Source of the DNA: Dendrocalamus latiflorus
Taxonomy: Eukaryota > Streptophyta > Magnoliopsida > Poales > Poaceae
DNA length: 64,000 nt
Assembly (NCBI GenBank): GCA_017311315.1
Contig: CM029644.1
Span: 32,445,606 to 32,509,605 of the forward strand
Direction of reading: 5' to 3'
This document shows, in pieces, positions 30,086 to 42,400 of this stretch (within the stretch, counting starts at the first letter, position 1; each line of letters opens with the position of its first letter). Below the pieces are notes generated by a model, which did not search any database, was not told where the DNA came from, and saw only the letters and a list, made by a program, of their open reading frames with translations. The translations under genes were made by a program, and so were the position numbers.

Positions 30086-30800
30086 AAAAAGGGTACTGAC
30101 CCTTGTGACTCACGCATGGTTTTCTGAATGTGGGGTTCAGTCCAGTCTTCGTTCTTTATCTAGGTGTCGCTACAACCCAAAGATTTAATGGCGCTATTAC
30201 AAAACATAACAAATCAAACCTTTTGACGATCGCGTGTATGAAAGGACCAGTGCAAGTACAATCAAATGAGAGGAGGGGTTACAATGAAACGAGAACAGTA
30301 GATCATGTGCTTTAAGGCGAAGAGCAGCGACTTAGCGCGAAGAGAACAGATGCGGCAGGAGAAGAGATGGCGACGAAATCTCCCTTGGGTAGCGGCGGTT
30401 CCTTGCCGCCGCCGCCGTCTCCTGCTTGATCGCCGCTGATCACTACGAAGAGAAGAAGCGTGCGCGAACAAGAGCGGGGGAATAAGAGGAGGAGATACGA
30501 CGTGCGAGTTGTGTTTTTCCTTCGACCTTCATCGATTGATGACATGGGGAGAAAAAAAGGGATCAGATCGGCCTCCCCTTTGGCCACGCTGGCTGCCAAC
30601 ACATGGGCACACGTGGAGCCTGCTGATGGACCCGGTCTACCATGTTTGTGAGTCATATCCGATTAGAGACGTTTATCATGTTTGTGAGCCATGTCCCATC
30701 AGAGATAACTTCTTCTGATACAAAGCGTAACGGATTGTAAGATTAAACAATGTTGCGTGCGACGCAAAGATAATACAATGGGTTTTACGCACCGGAGATT
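30086..30800. other. gene-free stretch with a GC-rich core
   Basis: Bases 30320-30660 are open in both strands without a supportable gene. A short imperfect tandem word (TTTGTGAGYCATRTCC) is duplicated at 30645-30710. Confidence 0.4.
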
Positions 30801-30803
30801 ACT

Positions 30804-31096
30804 GGGTGATCAACATGGCTTATGCTACAGTGCTCATGGCTTATTTGTCACTATTCATAAGTTTCGTCTTTTTCTGAATTTTTGGCTTTTTGTTGAGCTT
30901 TTTTACCGGTTCTTTTTTCCCATATTTGTTTGTATTATACGTAATGGGCTAACAAATTTTTTTATTTTTAAATTTTTTTAAATTTTTTTAAATTTAATTA
31001 TGCGAAATAAACCTCTGTCAGCTACAGTGCTTTTTTCAGCTAGCTACAGTGTTTTCAGCCATAAGCCATGAGCTTTTAAGCCGAGTTGATCACCCC
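30804..31096. repeat. family A MITE-like repeat, copy 4, with terminal inverted repeats
   Basis: The left end GGGTGATCAACATGGCTTAT and the right end AAGCCGAGTTGATCACCCC are inverted repeats. The core TTTGTATTATACGTAATGGG matches copy 3. The best preserved copy of the family here; no target duplication was found. Confidence 0.65.
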
Positions 31097-31472
31097 CTAG
31101 ACAATTAGGTGGTGCAAAGCATAATTTACTCCAAAGGAAACAAAGAGAAGTTGCTATCTTCACTTGACAAAATTGAAGATAATGACACGAAAACGATATA
31201 CGCACGAGGTGAGCGTGCGCACTGCAATCGTCCAACGTCTGATGCATCATAGAGAAAAATAATCAGGACCACAATCTTGTAACACAATTAAACACAAGAC
31301 ACAATTTCTTTTGATGAAAAAGAAGTCACATGATCACTCCTCTCCTTAGGATTACATGCTAGAGTAATGTGAAGGTATTATTTGTTGGGTCATCCAAGTT
31401 CTTTTCACTCAGAAATCATCCCGAAAATGTGAAGGTATCAAAAGTTGTAGCCTTCTTCCAAGCCTAGAATAC

Positions 31473-32900
31473 TCAAGCCTCTCCTTCAGGTTTCTCGAAG
31501 AAAGTTTTCTTGATCCAGTCAAATGGCTGAAAAAGAGGTAGAAAGCATTTTCAGTCCTGGAGATGGTGGCACTAAACTCTAAACCTAATAAAATCATGGA
31601 TTGCAATGAAAAAAATGCAGAAGAAAACTCATTAACAACAAAACTTAAACTTGAGAGTGCAAACAACACACAAAATATCTAGATACAATAAGTTATCTCC
31701 TACTCGAAATCGAAGCATGTGTTCATAGAGTAACCGCAAATGTGAAGCCAAAATAGTGAGAGGGTGACAAAGTATAATTGCCATAACCATAGCACCGGCT
31801 ATAAGTCTAAGAAACTCAGATAAAGTTGGTAATGATCACAGATGATCCATGGACCATAATAAACATGTACTATTATGTGCCAGTGCTCCAGAAGATAAAA
31901 AGAAATTCACCAGCGAGAAAAAAAGGTGTGGAGACTTGAGAGCATACTTATTGTACATGGTATGTAGAATACCTTTAGCTAGATATGTTCATAACAGTAT
32001 GAAATCATCAAAACTTCAGTAAAGAAGAGAATGAATGGTGTATGGATTGGTCAGTCATTTAAAACTCCGTAGCTGATTGATATAACATACAAGTAAAAAA
32101 GACTACACAGTGCGTTTCACAAGGGTGAATATCACCATATCTAGGACATCCTATTATAAGCATATTTGACGAAAATGTTCTTTTCAGAACATAGGACCCC
32201 TGCTTTCTTACCGAAACACCAACGGCAGTACAATCCATAGAACCTAAATTGCATCATGTTTGATTCTAAGAAAACATCGCAACAATTTTTTTCGCTAAAC
32301 TTGCTTCTAATATATGAAGCGTGTTGATTTTTTTGGTCAACTAACTTGCTTGACCAATGCGCCATCGTAACATCTGAAGTATTGCAAAACGTTCCAGTTC
32401 AGTAATAGCAAACCCGGCGAACAAATTTGTGACCATCGCAGGATCACTGATTCTTCTTCCCCTTGCACTTCCCTATTAGCCAGATCGAGAATCCAGACAG
32501 ACAGTATGACACTAACGCAACGGCCATCTAGAGATTCCTTCACATCCCGAAGAGATCTCCCAATCACTCAGATCGCTGAGGCTATGACGATGTAACACAC
32601 CGCATATCCAGGCCAACAACGAGCGCACAAACATGACAGACCCAATCTACAGAAACCAAACCCTACCAACGATGTAACAAACATATCTACCGATCAAGCC
32701 ATGACCATGAGAGGACAGGCCAAACGGACGGAGAGTTGGTGGTGGATATGAGCCGTTAATTCCCTGACCTGGACGAGGTAGATGGCGGCGCTGCCGGCGG
32801 CGACGCCCCAGGTGGCGGCGGCGGCGATGTCGGTGGGCTGGGGGCGGCGGCGGGGCGAGAAGAAGCGGAAGAAGCCGGAGCTCGACGCCGGGAGAGCCAT
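31473..32900 (-). CDS. cytochrome bc1 complex 6.7 kDa subunit (QCR10-like), 61 aa
   Basis: Exon 1 is 32769-32900 (44 codons) and exon 2 is 31473-31526 (17 codons plus stop), joined CAG|CCA across a 1.24-kb intron (donor GTCAGG, acceptor TTTTTCAG). The product is the small single-span subunit of mitochondrial complex III (ubiquinol-cytochrome c reductase) in the inner membrane. The N-terminus is Arg-rich (FRFFSPRRRPQPTDI). A hydrophobic helix follows (AAAATWGVAAGSAAIYLVQ), then the conserved C-terminal block PFDWIKKTFFEKPEGEA. Length and order match plant 6.7 kDa subunits. Exon 1 is very GC-rich; a (GC-rich) promoter of about 220 bp separates it from a Tourist MITE. The gene is easily missed because each exon is tiny. 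Confidence 0.92.
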
Positions 32901-33121
32901 CGCCGCCGGTAATCCCGCTTTACCTTCCGCGTCTCGGTGTTCGTTTTTTTCTCCCTGGGCTGGAGAGAAGAGAGGGGAGAGGAATGAGGAGTTAAAAACA
33001 TTTGCTGCTTCTTGCGCGTGCAGCTGGGCCGGTATGGGCCGGCGCAAAGACGAACAACTATGGGTAATTGGGCCGACCAGACTCCGGACCTCAAATCGCA
33101 CGGACTGATTCGACCGCCTAA
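32901..33121 (-). promoter_or_regulatory. upstream region of the complex III subunit gene
   Basis: Short interval between the start codon and the MITE at 33122. It holds GGGCCGGTATGGGCC-type and AATTGGGCCG words at about 33026-33075; GGGCC/TGGGC motifs (site II-like) are frequent upstream of plant respiratory and ribosomal genes. Their role here is inference. Confidence 0.5.
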
Positions 33122-33523
33122 GAGCAACTTCAGCAGTAACCCTCAAAACAGGGCTCCTACTTTTTATTTGAGGGCTCTCTCTACTTTTGAGGGCTCTGTT
33201 TTTTGGTCTACACTCCAGCAGGAGCCCTCAAAACAGGACCCTCAAATTCATTTTTAGAGGGGATGACACATAGGACCCACCCTCATCCTCATCCTACTTT
33301 TGAGGGCCGAGGGACAAAAAACTCACTCCAGCAGGGCCCCTACTTGAGCCCTCAAAAGTAGGGGCTCCCTCCAGACCCCCCAGGAATGAGGGCTCGAGGG
33401 GGAGATTTGAGGGCCCCCTATTTTTGAGAGCTCAAGTAGGGGCCCTGCTGGAGTGAGTTTTTTGCCCCTCGGCCCTCAAAAGTAGAATGAGGGCTCAAGT
33501 AGGGGGTCCTGCTGGAGTTGCTC
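33122..33523. mobile_element. Tourist-like (PIF/Harbinger) MITE, 402 bp
   Basis: The terminal repeats GAGCAACTTCAGCAG and CTGCTGGAGTTGCTC are flanked by TAA on both sides (33119-33121 and 33524-33526), the 3-bp duplication of this superfamily. The interior is full of GAGGGCTC/GAGCCCTC words in both orientations, so it is a nested palindrome. No gene. Confidence 0.85.
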
Positions 33524-33766
33524 TAACATACCTAGCTTACGTGATCTGGCCCGAGTAAGGATTCTTTGAGAACTGAGTGTTGGCTCGGTGGCTGAGGTTG
33601 CCGTGAGTAACTTGTTTACTGAGATTTAATTTTTTAGATTATTTTGGTGTATCTCACCTTTTACATACATATGTGTTTAATGTGAAAACATGCATCCACA
33701 CTCTATGAGGTATTGGATAAATCTATCCAACAACCTTTGCTATAAACTTAGCGTTTGTTTCAGTAG

Positions 33767-34345
33767 GACATACACACATGTGTACGTACAGTATGTGGTG
33801 GAGTTATAGCCAGATTTGGCACTGTTTTACACTGTATTTACAAAAATAGCAGTATATGGATCAAATTGACAAAAATATCGTTTATGCCGTCCGATGGGTG
33901 GGCGCCTGCCGCTCGGTGGGCAGACAGCAGGCTCTCCTGCCATCTGGTGAGGGGCGACAGGTAATTAAGCTGGCTTAATTACCTGCCTTAATTTTTTTCA
34001 TTTAGTGTTTGTTTAAAATTTTAAATATATCAAATGAGCTTAAAAAATTACAAAAATTTATATACAGCCTTTCGACATAACATACCTCGTAGTGTAATTT
34101 TTGGGTAATTTTATCCATTGCGAATGTTGCTCAGAAATTCATAACATTTCTATATTTTTACGAGTTTTTACATATAGTAAACGAGTTCCAAAAATTACGA
34201 AATTTTATGTGAAGCCTTCCGGTATAGTCATAGTTATTGTGTAAATTTTTTTGGGAATTTTATATGATCCAAATTTACGATGTTTATTCGAGTTAACTTA
34301 ATCATGAATTTATGAATATTTCACTTTTTTACAATTTTATACATT
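33767..34345. repeat. left long terminal inverted repeat
   Basis: Inverted partner of 38000-38648. AT-rich inner half, GC-rich hairpin-forming outer part at 33890-33990. Confidence 0.78.
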
Positions 34346-34519
34346 ACGAATTTGTACAATTTAAAGTAATTATAGTAGTATAAAAAATGCATCATACTGG
34401 ATGTGATATGGCTCACTCATCTGAGCCACTGCTATCTTATCGCTGCGTTTGCCTCCCCGTATGTGGCCTTGTTTTCCGTCGCGTACAAGCATGTCCCGTT
34501 GGGTACGTCAGTCGGTCCG

Positions 34520-36990
34520 AAGGTTGCGTCTCGGGTCAGAGGGGGTATGGAGACCGTTCTGTTTGCTCAGTGGCTGGTGGTGGTCCAGTATGCTCAGGTA
34601 CAGTAGGCTGGGTCCGGTAAGGGTCAAAGTCGTCCAATTGAGATATGCCGAACTGTCAGCCGTCCGCAATAATGTCGTGTACAAAGGACTCAAGAAATCC
34701 CCCTCGTGGTGCGAAGGAGCTCTCGCCCTGACCGTACGACATGACAGCGAAGCCGGAGGAGCTCTGCCCACCGAAGTGTCCAAACCCTGGGTATGCTGAG
34801 AACGTTGAGCTCTGCCCTACATACGCTGCAAACCCTAGCGCCGTGTATTGCTCTCTGCAAGCATCTAGGAACTCGTGTCGTTGTCAGTGGACTCGTCGTC
34901 ACCCCCATATTGAATTGGAGGCTACAAGATGAAACGATATTAGTCATAATAAATATTCCGAACGTACAATGCGAATCTCATACCTCCCGAATGTACAGCA
35001 AAGATGAACAACGGGAAGCGGTAGTTTGTGCAGGTGGTGCGGAAAGCAAAAGGGATGCATCTCCATGATGGTCCTGCGGCAAGAAAACGCCATGATGTTA
35101 CACAAGGCGTAATAGGAAAAGAAAATGTAGGTTCGTACGTAATTTACCTCCTCGTCGGTATGACGAATGGATGATCGACGGCTAGTACTACGACGCCATG
35201 CAGACTTAGTACATTGCGATGGCCGGCCGGACTCGCTAGGTTGCGATGGCTGGCCGGACTCGCTAGGTCGCGATGACTTGGTGAGTGAGCATGGTGCCCC
35301 CACTGGGTGGCTCATGTACATACTGTGATCCATGGAGCGGTAGCAGCTTAGGTTGTGCACTATTTTTTTGGCCTACTTTAGAATGAACTTCATAGTCTTC
35401 TGTAGAGCCGGTGGTGTCTCTGGGCTATTGATGGTGGCCTCCAACGCGCTTGCAATGCGCTGCGCCTGCTCCAACTGAAGTGACATATGAAACAGGTTTA
35501 GTAACGAGCAGTATGAATTTCTTGAATACAACAATAAGATATTTCATCTATCTTACACTGTCATGCCGCCGCGAAGCGTTGTGGGGATTGATGGAGCGTT
35601 CCAGACGTTTCTCATGCATGATCTGCTCAGGGTGATCTGGTGGAGGAATGGTGAGTCTGCTGCGCGACCGGGGTACGTACCACCACAGGTACTCGTCGTA
35701 CATCTGAACGTCGTACGGATGCTGCTCCATGATGACATCGAGGTGTGCCCTTTCCATTCATGCCATCGTCCACTGCTGCTGCATTGGCCGTCAGTCCGTA
35801 CCATGTCGACCAGCCCTCGATTGCCTGTATTTTCAAAATCATCGACGTTACATAGCAAGACATACAAAGTGTACACAATAGTCGGATGGAGTTTGACTCA
35901 CCGGTGCACGACATGCGATAGGAACCTGCCATCCAGAGAGGGCACGGTCTGGTGCAAACCCAACTATCACATTACGCGCTGTAGCGCGTAAGTCTCCACC
36001 ATGTATGAGAACACTAGATGGTGTGCTACCGTCCAGGGGCTCCATATGACATCGCTATCGTGCAATGACTTGAACTCATGTACCACAGCAAGTAACACCT
36101 GGACGGTTCGCCCTTTGCCCACCACGAACAGGTAGTAGTCCACCGGATGCCCATACTGGGTCCGTCTATCAGATCGGCGAATTCGCCGAACGGGTGCACT
36201 GGCATCACGATAGTCAGACGTCCAATTGGGAAGTGCTCCTAGCTCCACAGCTATAGGAGTATGTAGCAGATGAACAGATTGGGGGTACCAGTAGTGACGC
36301 GCTGGCAAGCGTCACATAACCCCTGATATGTGGCGCACAGAATTGCTGATCCTCAGCTGTACCGAGGCATCGCCTCGAACTCTGTGTTCACCAAAGACTC
36401 GGCGAGGCCGATAAATTTAGCATTGCAAATATCACCGTGTGTGGCTGGAAATATGTTCCACCAAAGAGCTAGATAAGGAACGTGACGAGGTGCGTCCTAA
36501 CGACCTCCACGGTGCAACCTACGGGAACATACTGAAATTGTTAAGCCACGTGTGGGGGACACTACGTGCACTCTCTGGGATAGGCCGACCGAACCAGTCC
36601 GCCAGCCTCTCCTTCTAGTCGGCTGGTGTAGGAACTAAAACAAGTGCGTCACCCCGGAGAGGGAGACCAATCAAGAACGCGACGTCCTTCAGAGTGATCG
36701 TCATCTCACCCCCAATGAAAGTGGAATGTGTGCATCTCGGGCCTCTACCTGTCCACCAGTGTCGCGAGCAGGCTGCCGTCGATGGTGAACTCGTGCCTGG
36801 TGGAGACCAGTCTCACAAAGAGCAACAAGCTCATGGCCCGCAGCGTTGGGAGGGAGCGCTTGTCCAGTGCCCACGGATCCCTCCCCCTGTAGCTTGAACG
36901 GTGAAGGGCCAGCCGCGTCACCCATCATCCATGCGTGGCAACGGTGTTTCTCATCATACGAGTGTTCCAGAAGCTTTGGTAAAGCCATAC
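34520..36990 (-). pseudogene. PMD-family pseudogene inside the long-TIR element
   Basis: Reading on the minus strand, pieces align in order with the intact PMD protein at 23843. LLEHSYDEKHRCHAW (near 36970) matches LLEPRWDEHHRCHVW; ADLIDGPSMGIRWT (near 36160) matches DPVDGPTMGTRWT; ETYALQRVM then QTVPSLDG (36000-35915) matches EPYSPHRVM...; MERAHLDVIMEQHPYD (35757) matches the start of exon 2. A longer C-terminal tail continues to about 34520 (YGQGESSFAPRGG, PEHTGPPPATEQTERSPYPL) with at least one in-frame stop. Several frameshifts and nonsense codons break the frame, including two stop codons just after the RVM word, so no functional product is expected. Confidence 0.8.
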
Positions 36991-37006
36991 CTACCAATAC
37001 ATATGA

Positions 37007-37625
37007 TAGACGAAATATTAGTGCGAAGATTAATAATTACAGTAAAACTTACTTTATAATATAAACTACATTAATTATGACTAATTAAATAATAGTAATT
37101 ATGACTACGACTACAGGAATAACGTCGAAAGTATGCTATAAAAAATACCTATCTTCAATAAGAAGTAATCAGTACTGCCGTGTCCTTAATGACTTATGCT
37201 CTGCCTTCTCCAAATAATTAGCCGCGTACTATTAATTTTGAGAGTACCTTACAGCAAATGGGATAAACGAAATATTAGTGCGAAGATTGATAATGACGGC
37301 AACATAATACAAGTCAGTGATTACATACGTGCGTGTAACTACATAGAAATACTTCACTACTTACGGATAATTTGATTACTCATCCAAAAAAAGTGACGAG
37401 CTATTCATTACCATCGTCCTTAGCACGAACTCATTATTTACCCTGAACTAACAAATTATGGGTGCCGTACTTACACAAAAATAATACAAACTATGTCTAA
37501 ATTATTACGACATTCTTACTTCGTAATATAAACTACATTAATTAGAACTAACTAAATAACACTAATTGACTACGATTATAATAGTAACGTCGAAAGCACA
37601 CGATCAAAAATTATCTGCCTTTCCG
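37007..37625. repeat. internal direct duplication in the long-TIR element
   Basis: The block at about 37007-37155 is partly repeated at 37262-37300 (CGAAATATTAGTGCGAAGAT) and again at 37505-37625 (AATATAAACTACATTAATTA, then AACGTCGAAAG). AT-rich, non-coding. Confidence 0.7.
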
Positions 37626-37999
37626 AACGAGAAATTAGCACTGCCAATTTTGAGCTACGCACTGCCTTTACAAACTAATGAGCTACACACTCCCAATTTT
37701 CAGCGATGACTGCGACATTCACCTTCTGCAATGAGCAACTGGGATGAGCAACGATGAACTACGAGAGGTTCATATTTATAGCCGAGTGAAAAGTGAACCC
37801 GGTGCACTCACCTCCTACATTGAGGACCTATTATCACGAGCAACGCTTTGGGTGAGGAGGGATGACACGGAAATAATGACATTACTGCGAATGAGAGAGT
37901 GCGCGAGGGGGCACATACACAGAGAGTGACAATTATGCGAATCAGATAGTAGCAAATAATATATAGCACGATTGGTCGACACATACCACTTCAAAAAGA

Positions 38000-38648
38000 T
38001 GCGTGACGATCATTAAATTTTTGATTAAGTTAATCCAAATAAACGTCATAAATTCGGGCCACATAAAATTCCCAAAAAATTACACAATAACTATGACTAT
38101 GCTAGTAGGTTTCACATAAAATTTTGTAATTTTTGAAGCTCGTTTGCTATATGTAAAAACTCGTAACAATTTAGAAATTTTATGAATTTTTGAGCAATAT
38201 TCGTAATGGATAAAATTACCCACAAATTACACTAGGAGGTACATTATGTCGGAAGACTGTACATAATTTTTTGTAATTTTTAAATCTCATGTAATATATT
38301 TAAAATTCAAATAAATACTAAATAAAAAAATTAGGACTGGTAATTAAGCAAGTTAATTAGCTGGCTTAATTACCTGCCGCCTCCTCACCAGATGGCAAGC
38401 AAGCCTGTCGTCTGCCCATTGGGAGACAGGCTGCCTGCCGTCTGGTGAGGGAGCGGCAGGCGCCTACTGCCGGTGGCAGCGCCACATGTAGCCTCTCGAG
38501 CGATGCCGCCCGCCCACCGGACAGCATAAGTGATATTTTTGTCAATATGATCTGTATACTGTTATTTTTATAAATATAGTATGAAACAGTGCTAAATATA
38601 ACTTTAACTTGTATGTGATGTGAGTGTGATGTACGTAAATGTATGTCC
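38000..38648. repeat. right long terminal inverted repeat
   Basis: Inverted partner of 33767-34345, ending TGTATGTCC. Confidence 0.78.
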
Positions 38649-39484
38649 TCCGTTGTAATCTTAGAAAACAAAGGAAGGATCTTTTTTCCAGGGCGCAAGT
38701 GGTTGTAATAGCTATCCTCGGGACTCAGCAGCCAAGTTTGTTGCCGGTTTTTTCTAATGAAAAGTATGCTCTTGCATTGTTACAGTGTCATACTACTTTG
38801 CTACTCCAGTATGTCACCTAAAAAATGAGTATGCCGTGAACATATGAAAATTAACCACTGAAAAGCACGAACGTGAAAGAAACAAAGACGTATGGAATTG
38901 CCAGACGTGAAAGAAACAAATGAGTATGTGTCCCATCTGGTGTCTTGACGGTGAATCGAGACAAAAACACCACAGTGAATTGGTTAAAGCATTGGGTTGT
39001 TCATCCCAAAGTACTAGTAGCGTCCTATCAGCCAAGAATTATTGCGCCATACTTTGATGGCATGACACGTTTTGAGTTGAGGTGAACTTTTCCACTGTAC
39101 CCTTTGATGGAGCAGGTGAAGTTAGAAGGAAGAAAAATTAACAACAACTCACTAAGATTGTACTTGCGTGGCAGGTGGTTTTCATCCGCACGTAAAATCT
39201 TTCGACCTAAAAAGCAGTTGTCAGTTGCGAATAAACAAGTGCAGCCTATCAGTCTCACATATCCAAGCTGGTAGATTCACTAAGAGGAAGTTCCGATAAC
39301 AAACGATATATAAACTTTGCTTAATTATAAAGTTCACGGAGCAATTATTAGAGCACACTTTCAACGTATGAAACACACTTGGATCGTATAATTTATAACA
39401 ACTGATGAGCACAAGCACAAGGATCTAAACCGCAATTAGTAGAATACATAACAATAAACGCACTATCTAGAGAGGGTTCGAAAT
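38649..39484. other. gene-free stretch
   Basis: Short duplicated word ACGTGAAAGAAACAAA at 38870 and 38906. Nothing else recognisable. Confidence 0.4.
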
Positions 39485-39755
39485 GCCTGCAGCTTCTTCA
39501 GTAACTTTTGACGAAAACAGCTTTAGACTTTAGCTCCAAGTGACTTTGGCTCTTTGATATTTTGGCTTTTTCAGTGTGTTTTTTTCTTTTTATCACTTAT
39601 TCTTTTGCATTGTCCTTGTGATATAATGGTTTTTCCTTTTTAATTAAATGACTCAGAAAATTCAACAGCCGCTATAATGCAATTTCAACCAAAACTAATG
39701 ACCAAAACTTAGAAGCCAGAAGCTGCAGCCGATTGGAGCCGAGCTAGTCTTCAGT
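39485..39755. repeat. family A MITE-like repeat, copy 5
   Basis: Ends GCCTGCAGCTTCTTC and GAAGCCAGAAGCTGCAGCC are inverted. The interior has TTGGCTTTTTCAGTG and CAACAGCCGCTATAATG words shared with copies 3 and 4. Confidence 0.55.
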
Positions 39756-40390
39756 TTCTACGGGGAATTGGCACTTTGTCATGTTCCTTTACTAAGTAGC
39801 ATATGAAGGGAAAAAGCACTGAACTTTTACATATGTAAAGTCCATAGATAAGAAAGAGGGAAAACTAAGGAACGGTATACTATCCTCTCTCGCGTGCTCC
39901 CTCTCACTCTCAGCTGTCGCTCCTCTCTCTCTCTCTTGTTAGTGATATACTCTAGAGGCAATCATAGCGATGATTGTATCACTTCTATATTTATAATTTT
40001 TTTAATAATATGTTATTTTATCCCTTAAATAAATATCTTTCGTATTGATTAACAAGTATGTGACTTTTTGTGAAACTCTTTATTCATGTTTTGATGTTAT
40101 TCTAAATTATCCCTAGTCTTATATCATTAGATGGAACAATTATGATTTATAGATTATCACATGTATTGATTGATGATAATATTTCATAGATCATAGATAT
40201 GGCGATATCAAATCGATAATGTGGACACGTGTTAGAGAATATGGTGTTGGATTGACCCCACCTTGAGACACTGCTGAGATTGTTATATTTTTTATGTATT
40301 ATCTATTGGTCTCAAATAATGATGTATAATCCTTGTACATGAGATCAACGTAGTTTTTTACATGTGTAATAGTGTACTTCGAGGTAGCCT
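39756..40390. other. gene-free AT-rich stretch
   Basis: A CT-rich patch at 39895-39940; otherwise featureless. Confidence 0.4.
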
Positions 40391-41460
40391 ATTGCTACTT
40401 TGTAACTGGTTAATTATAAAGATAACTTTCGGGTATACTATGAAACATGTGGTGAAATATGACTGGTCGAATATGAGATTTGCCCCCTCCTACATAACAG
40501 GAGAGATATCTCAGGGCCTCTCGGTGTAGTCGGATAAATAAAGTGCATGGCCATGCCACGAGTGGTTGAGGAGTCGACCACATGAAGTTATCCATCACTA
40601 GATTGGAAAAAGGTTGAACAATTCATGGATGACACGTTTCTCACCTAGCGTTCGATCGGGTATTATAAGACAAAAGGAGAATACACAAATAAATTATTTA
40701 GTCTGACCAGATATGAACTGGTCATATGGGTATACTGACTGGTCGTGGGCTGATGGATATATCACAAATTGGTATGCAAACTGGTCATATGGAGATACAG
40801 ACAGGTCGTAACAAGATACGAACTGGTTTTAAGGAGTTATGAACTGATCATGAGTGACTAGGGCCTGATTGCATATCATATTGCATAAGGTTTGTCCGGC
40901 TTGATCTTTGTATATATTTGGGGGTCGACATGTCTTGCTAAATATTTGCGGGTTACAACTAAGTATACATGAACCTATGGCGTCACACACTTAATGGGTT
41001 AGAACAGTAAGGGTTCGGATGACAAACTCCGAGTCGAATACGATCTCTACTCATATTGGATAATAATTCGGTTGGATGCTTTCCAAATGGGATATGATCT
41101 CTACTCGTATTAGGTAAGGATCCAGTTTAATGCTCTACATAAAGGGGGCAGCGGGTTATGGGAATAGAGAGAGACGTCGCACCACCCACAGAAACCCTAG
41201 CCGTCTCCTTTCAAAGGCCCTGTTATGTGCGCTAGTGCTAACACACTAGCGCACAACATTCCATCTCTGGACGTGTGGATTTCGGTAGAGGTGCTGCTGC
41301 AACTGTGGTACTGATCGGGGTGATTCGAGGAGAAGACAATTGGCTCGTGGAGATCGACTACCGCTAGAGGATGTGTCTTGTGTTAACGATTTATGATCTC
41401 TTACTCGTGTAGCTTCCTAGTTTATGCGGTACAAATTTTAATTTGTGCTAGTGTAGCCTA
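40391..41460. repeat. retrotransposon LTR-like sequence, borders unknown
   Basis: The words AACTGGTCATATGG and GACTGGTCGT recur at 40720-40860. The stretch 41150-41400 (AGAGAGACG..., GAAACCCTAGCCG, GGAGATCGACTACCGC) has the look of the transcribed end of a grass LTR. No gag or pol and no partner LTR were found. Confidence 0.3.
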
Positions 41461-42366
41461 CCCCGTATCCCGACATCTCTCTCACTCAATCTCGCTCTCA
41501 TGTGATGGCCGACAAGGAGACGTCACCGCCACTAATGGATTCACCATGTCCCTTGGATGTAGAGGGAGGCTAGGAAGGCAGTGGGCGGCGGTAGAGGGCG
41601 ATGGGTGGCAGTAGAGGGAGTCACGGTGAGGTGGTGGTGTACTGAATATTAGATTGAGCAGGGTGGGAATGACAGGGGAGGGGGGATACGGCGATGATAC
41701 AAGGCAGTGAGGTTGCCACCGGCTGTCAGTGGTGAAGGAGGGGCGAGGGGAGGTGAAGGAGTGGTGCGAAGCTACTTCCGGTGCTGGAGAAGAGAGAGAG
41801 AGGAAAGGGGGAGCGATGAGAGAGGATCACATCATCATAGGAGTTCTTGATGGTATAGCATAGCGTAGGTGCTCCCTAAGAAATAGACGTAAGTAACTGA
41901 CTTGGGAACTTGAGACCACAACTTGGTCACAAAGTTTTCTTTGCTTTAGTTTTCCATGCTTACCTCGATGATTCTTCATACCTTAGAATCACCTGTGTTG
42001 TCTGAACACTGATGTGCATAGCCTTCATGCAACAACGCAATCCCTACCGCTCCCTCGCTTGCCCGGTCGCCACCGCACGGTCCAACGGCCAAGCCCCGCT
42101 TGTCGTTGCCCACTTTCTCCTTGCAATCTTACTATGTGTCAACATGCTATTGCGGATTTGTCATGGCTTTCTCCTTCCTGGTTGAATTTGGAATGGAGCA
42201 GTGGAGAGTGAGATGGAGGCTTTGGATGATCCAAAGTGCCAGTTCGAGGAGGGAGTAGATGGGTTATTTGCCCACTCTACTTGAGGCAAATTGGAGAGGG
42301 GAGTTGTGAGAGTGAGCTAAAATTAATCGAGGGGTATGAATATAAAGTATTTAGCCTAATTATCAG

Positions 42367-42400
<34 letters not shown>

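Larger units (their letters stand above)
33767..38648. mobile_element. long-TIR transposon, about 4.9 kb, with PMD pseudogene
   Basis: Bases about 33767-34345 reappear inverted at about 38000-38648. Shared blocks include GGACATACA at the tips, CAAATTGACAAAAATATC/GATATTTTTGTCAATATG, GGCAGGCGCC-type GC words, TTAATTACCTGCC and AATTTTATCCATT/AATGGATAAAATT. The terminal repeats are thus over 500 bp, a Mutator-like architecture, but differ in sequence from the MULE at 19531. No target duplication was found. The middle carries a broken PMD gene on the minus strand; no transposase was found, so it is non-autonomous. Confidence 0.78.
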
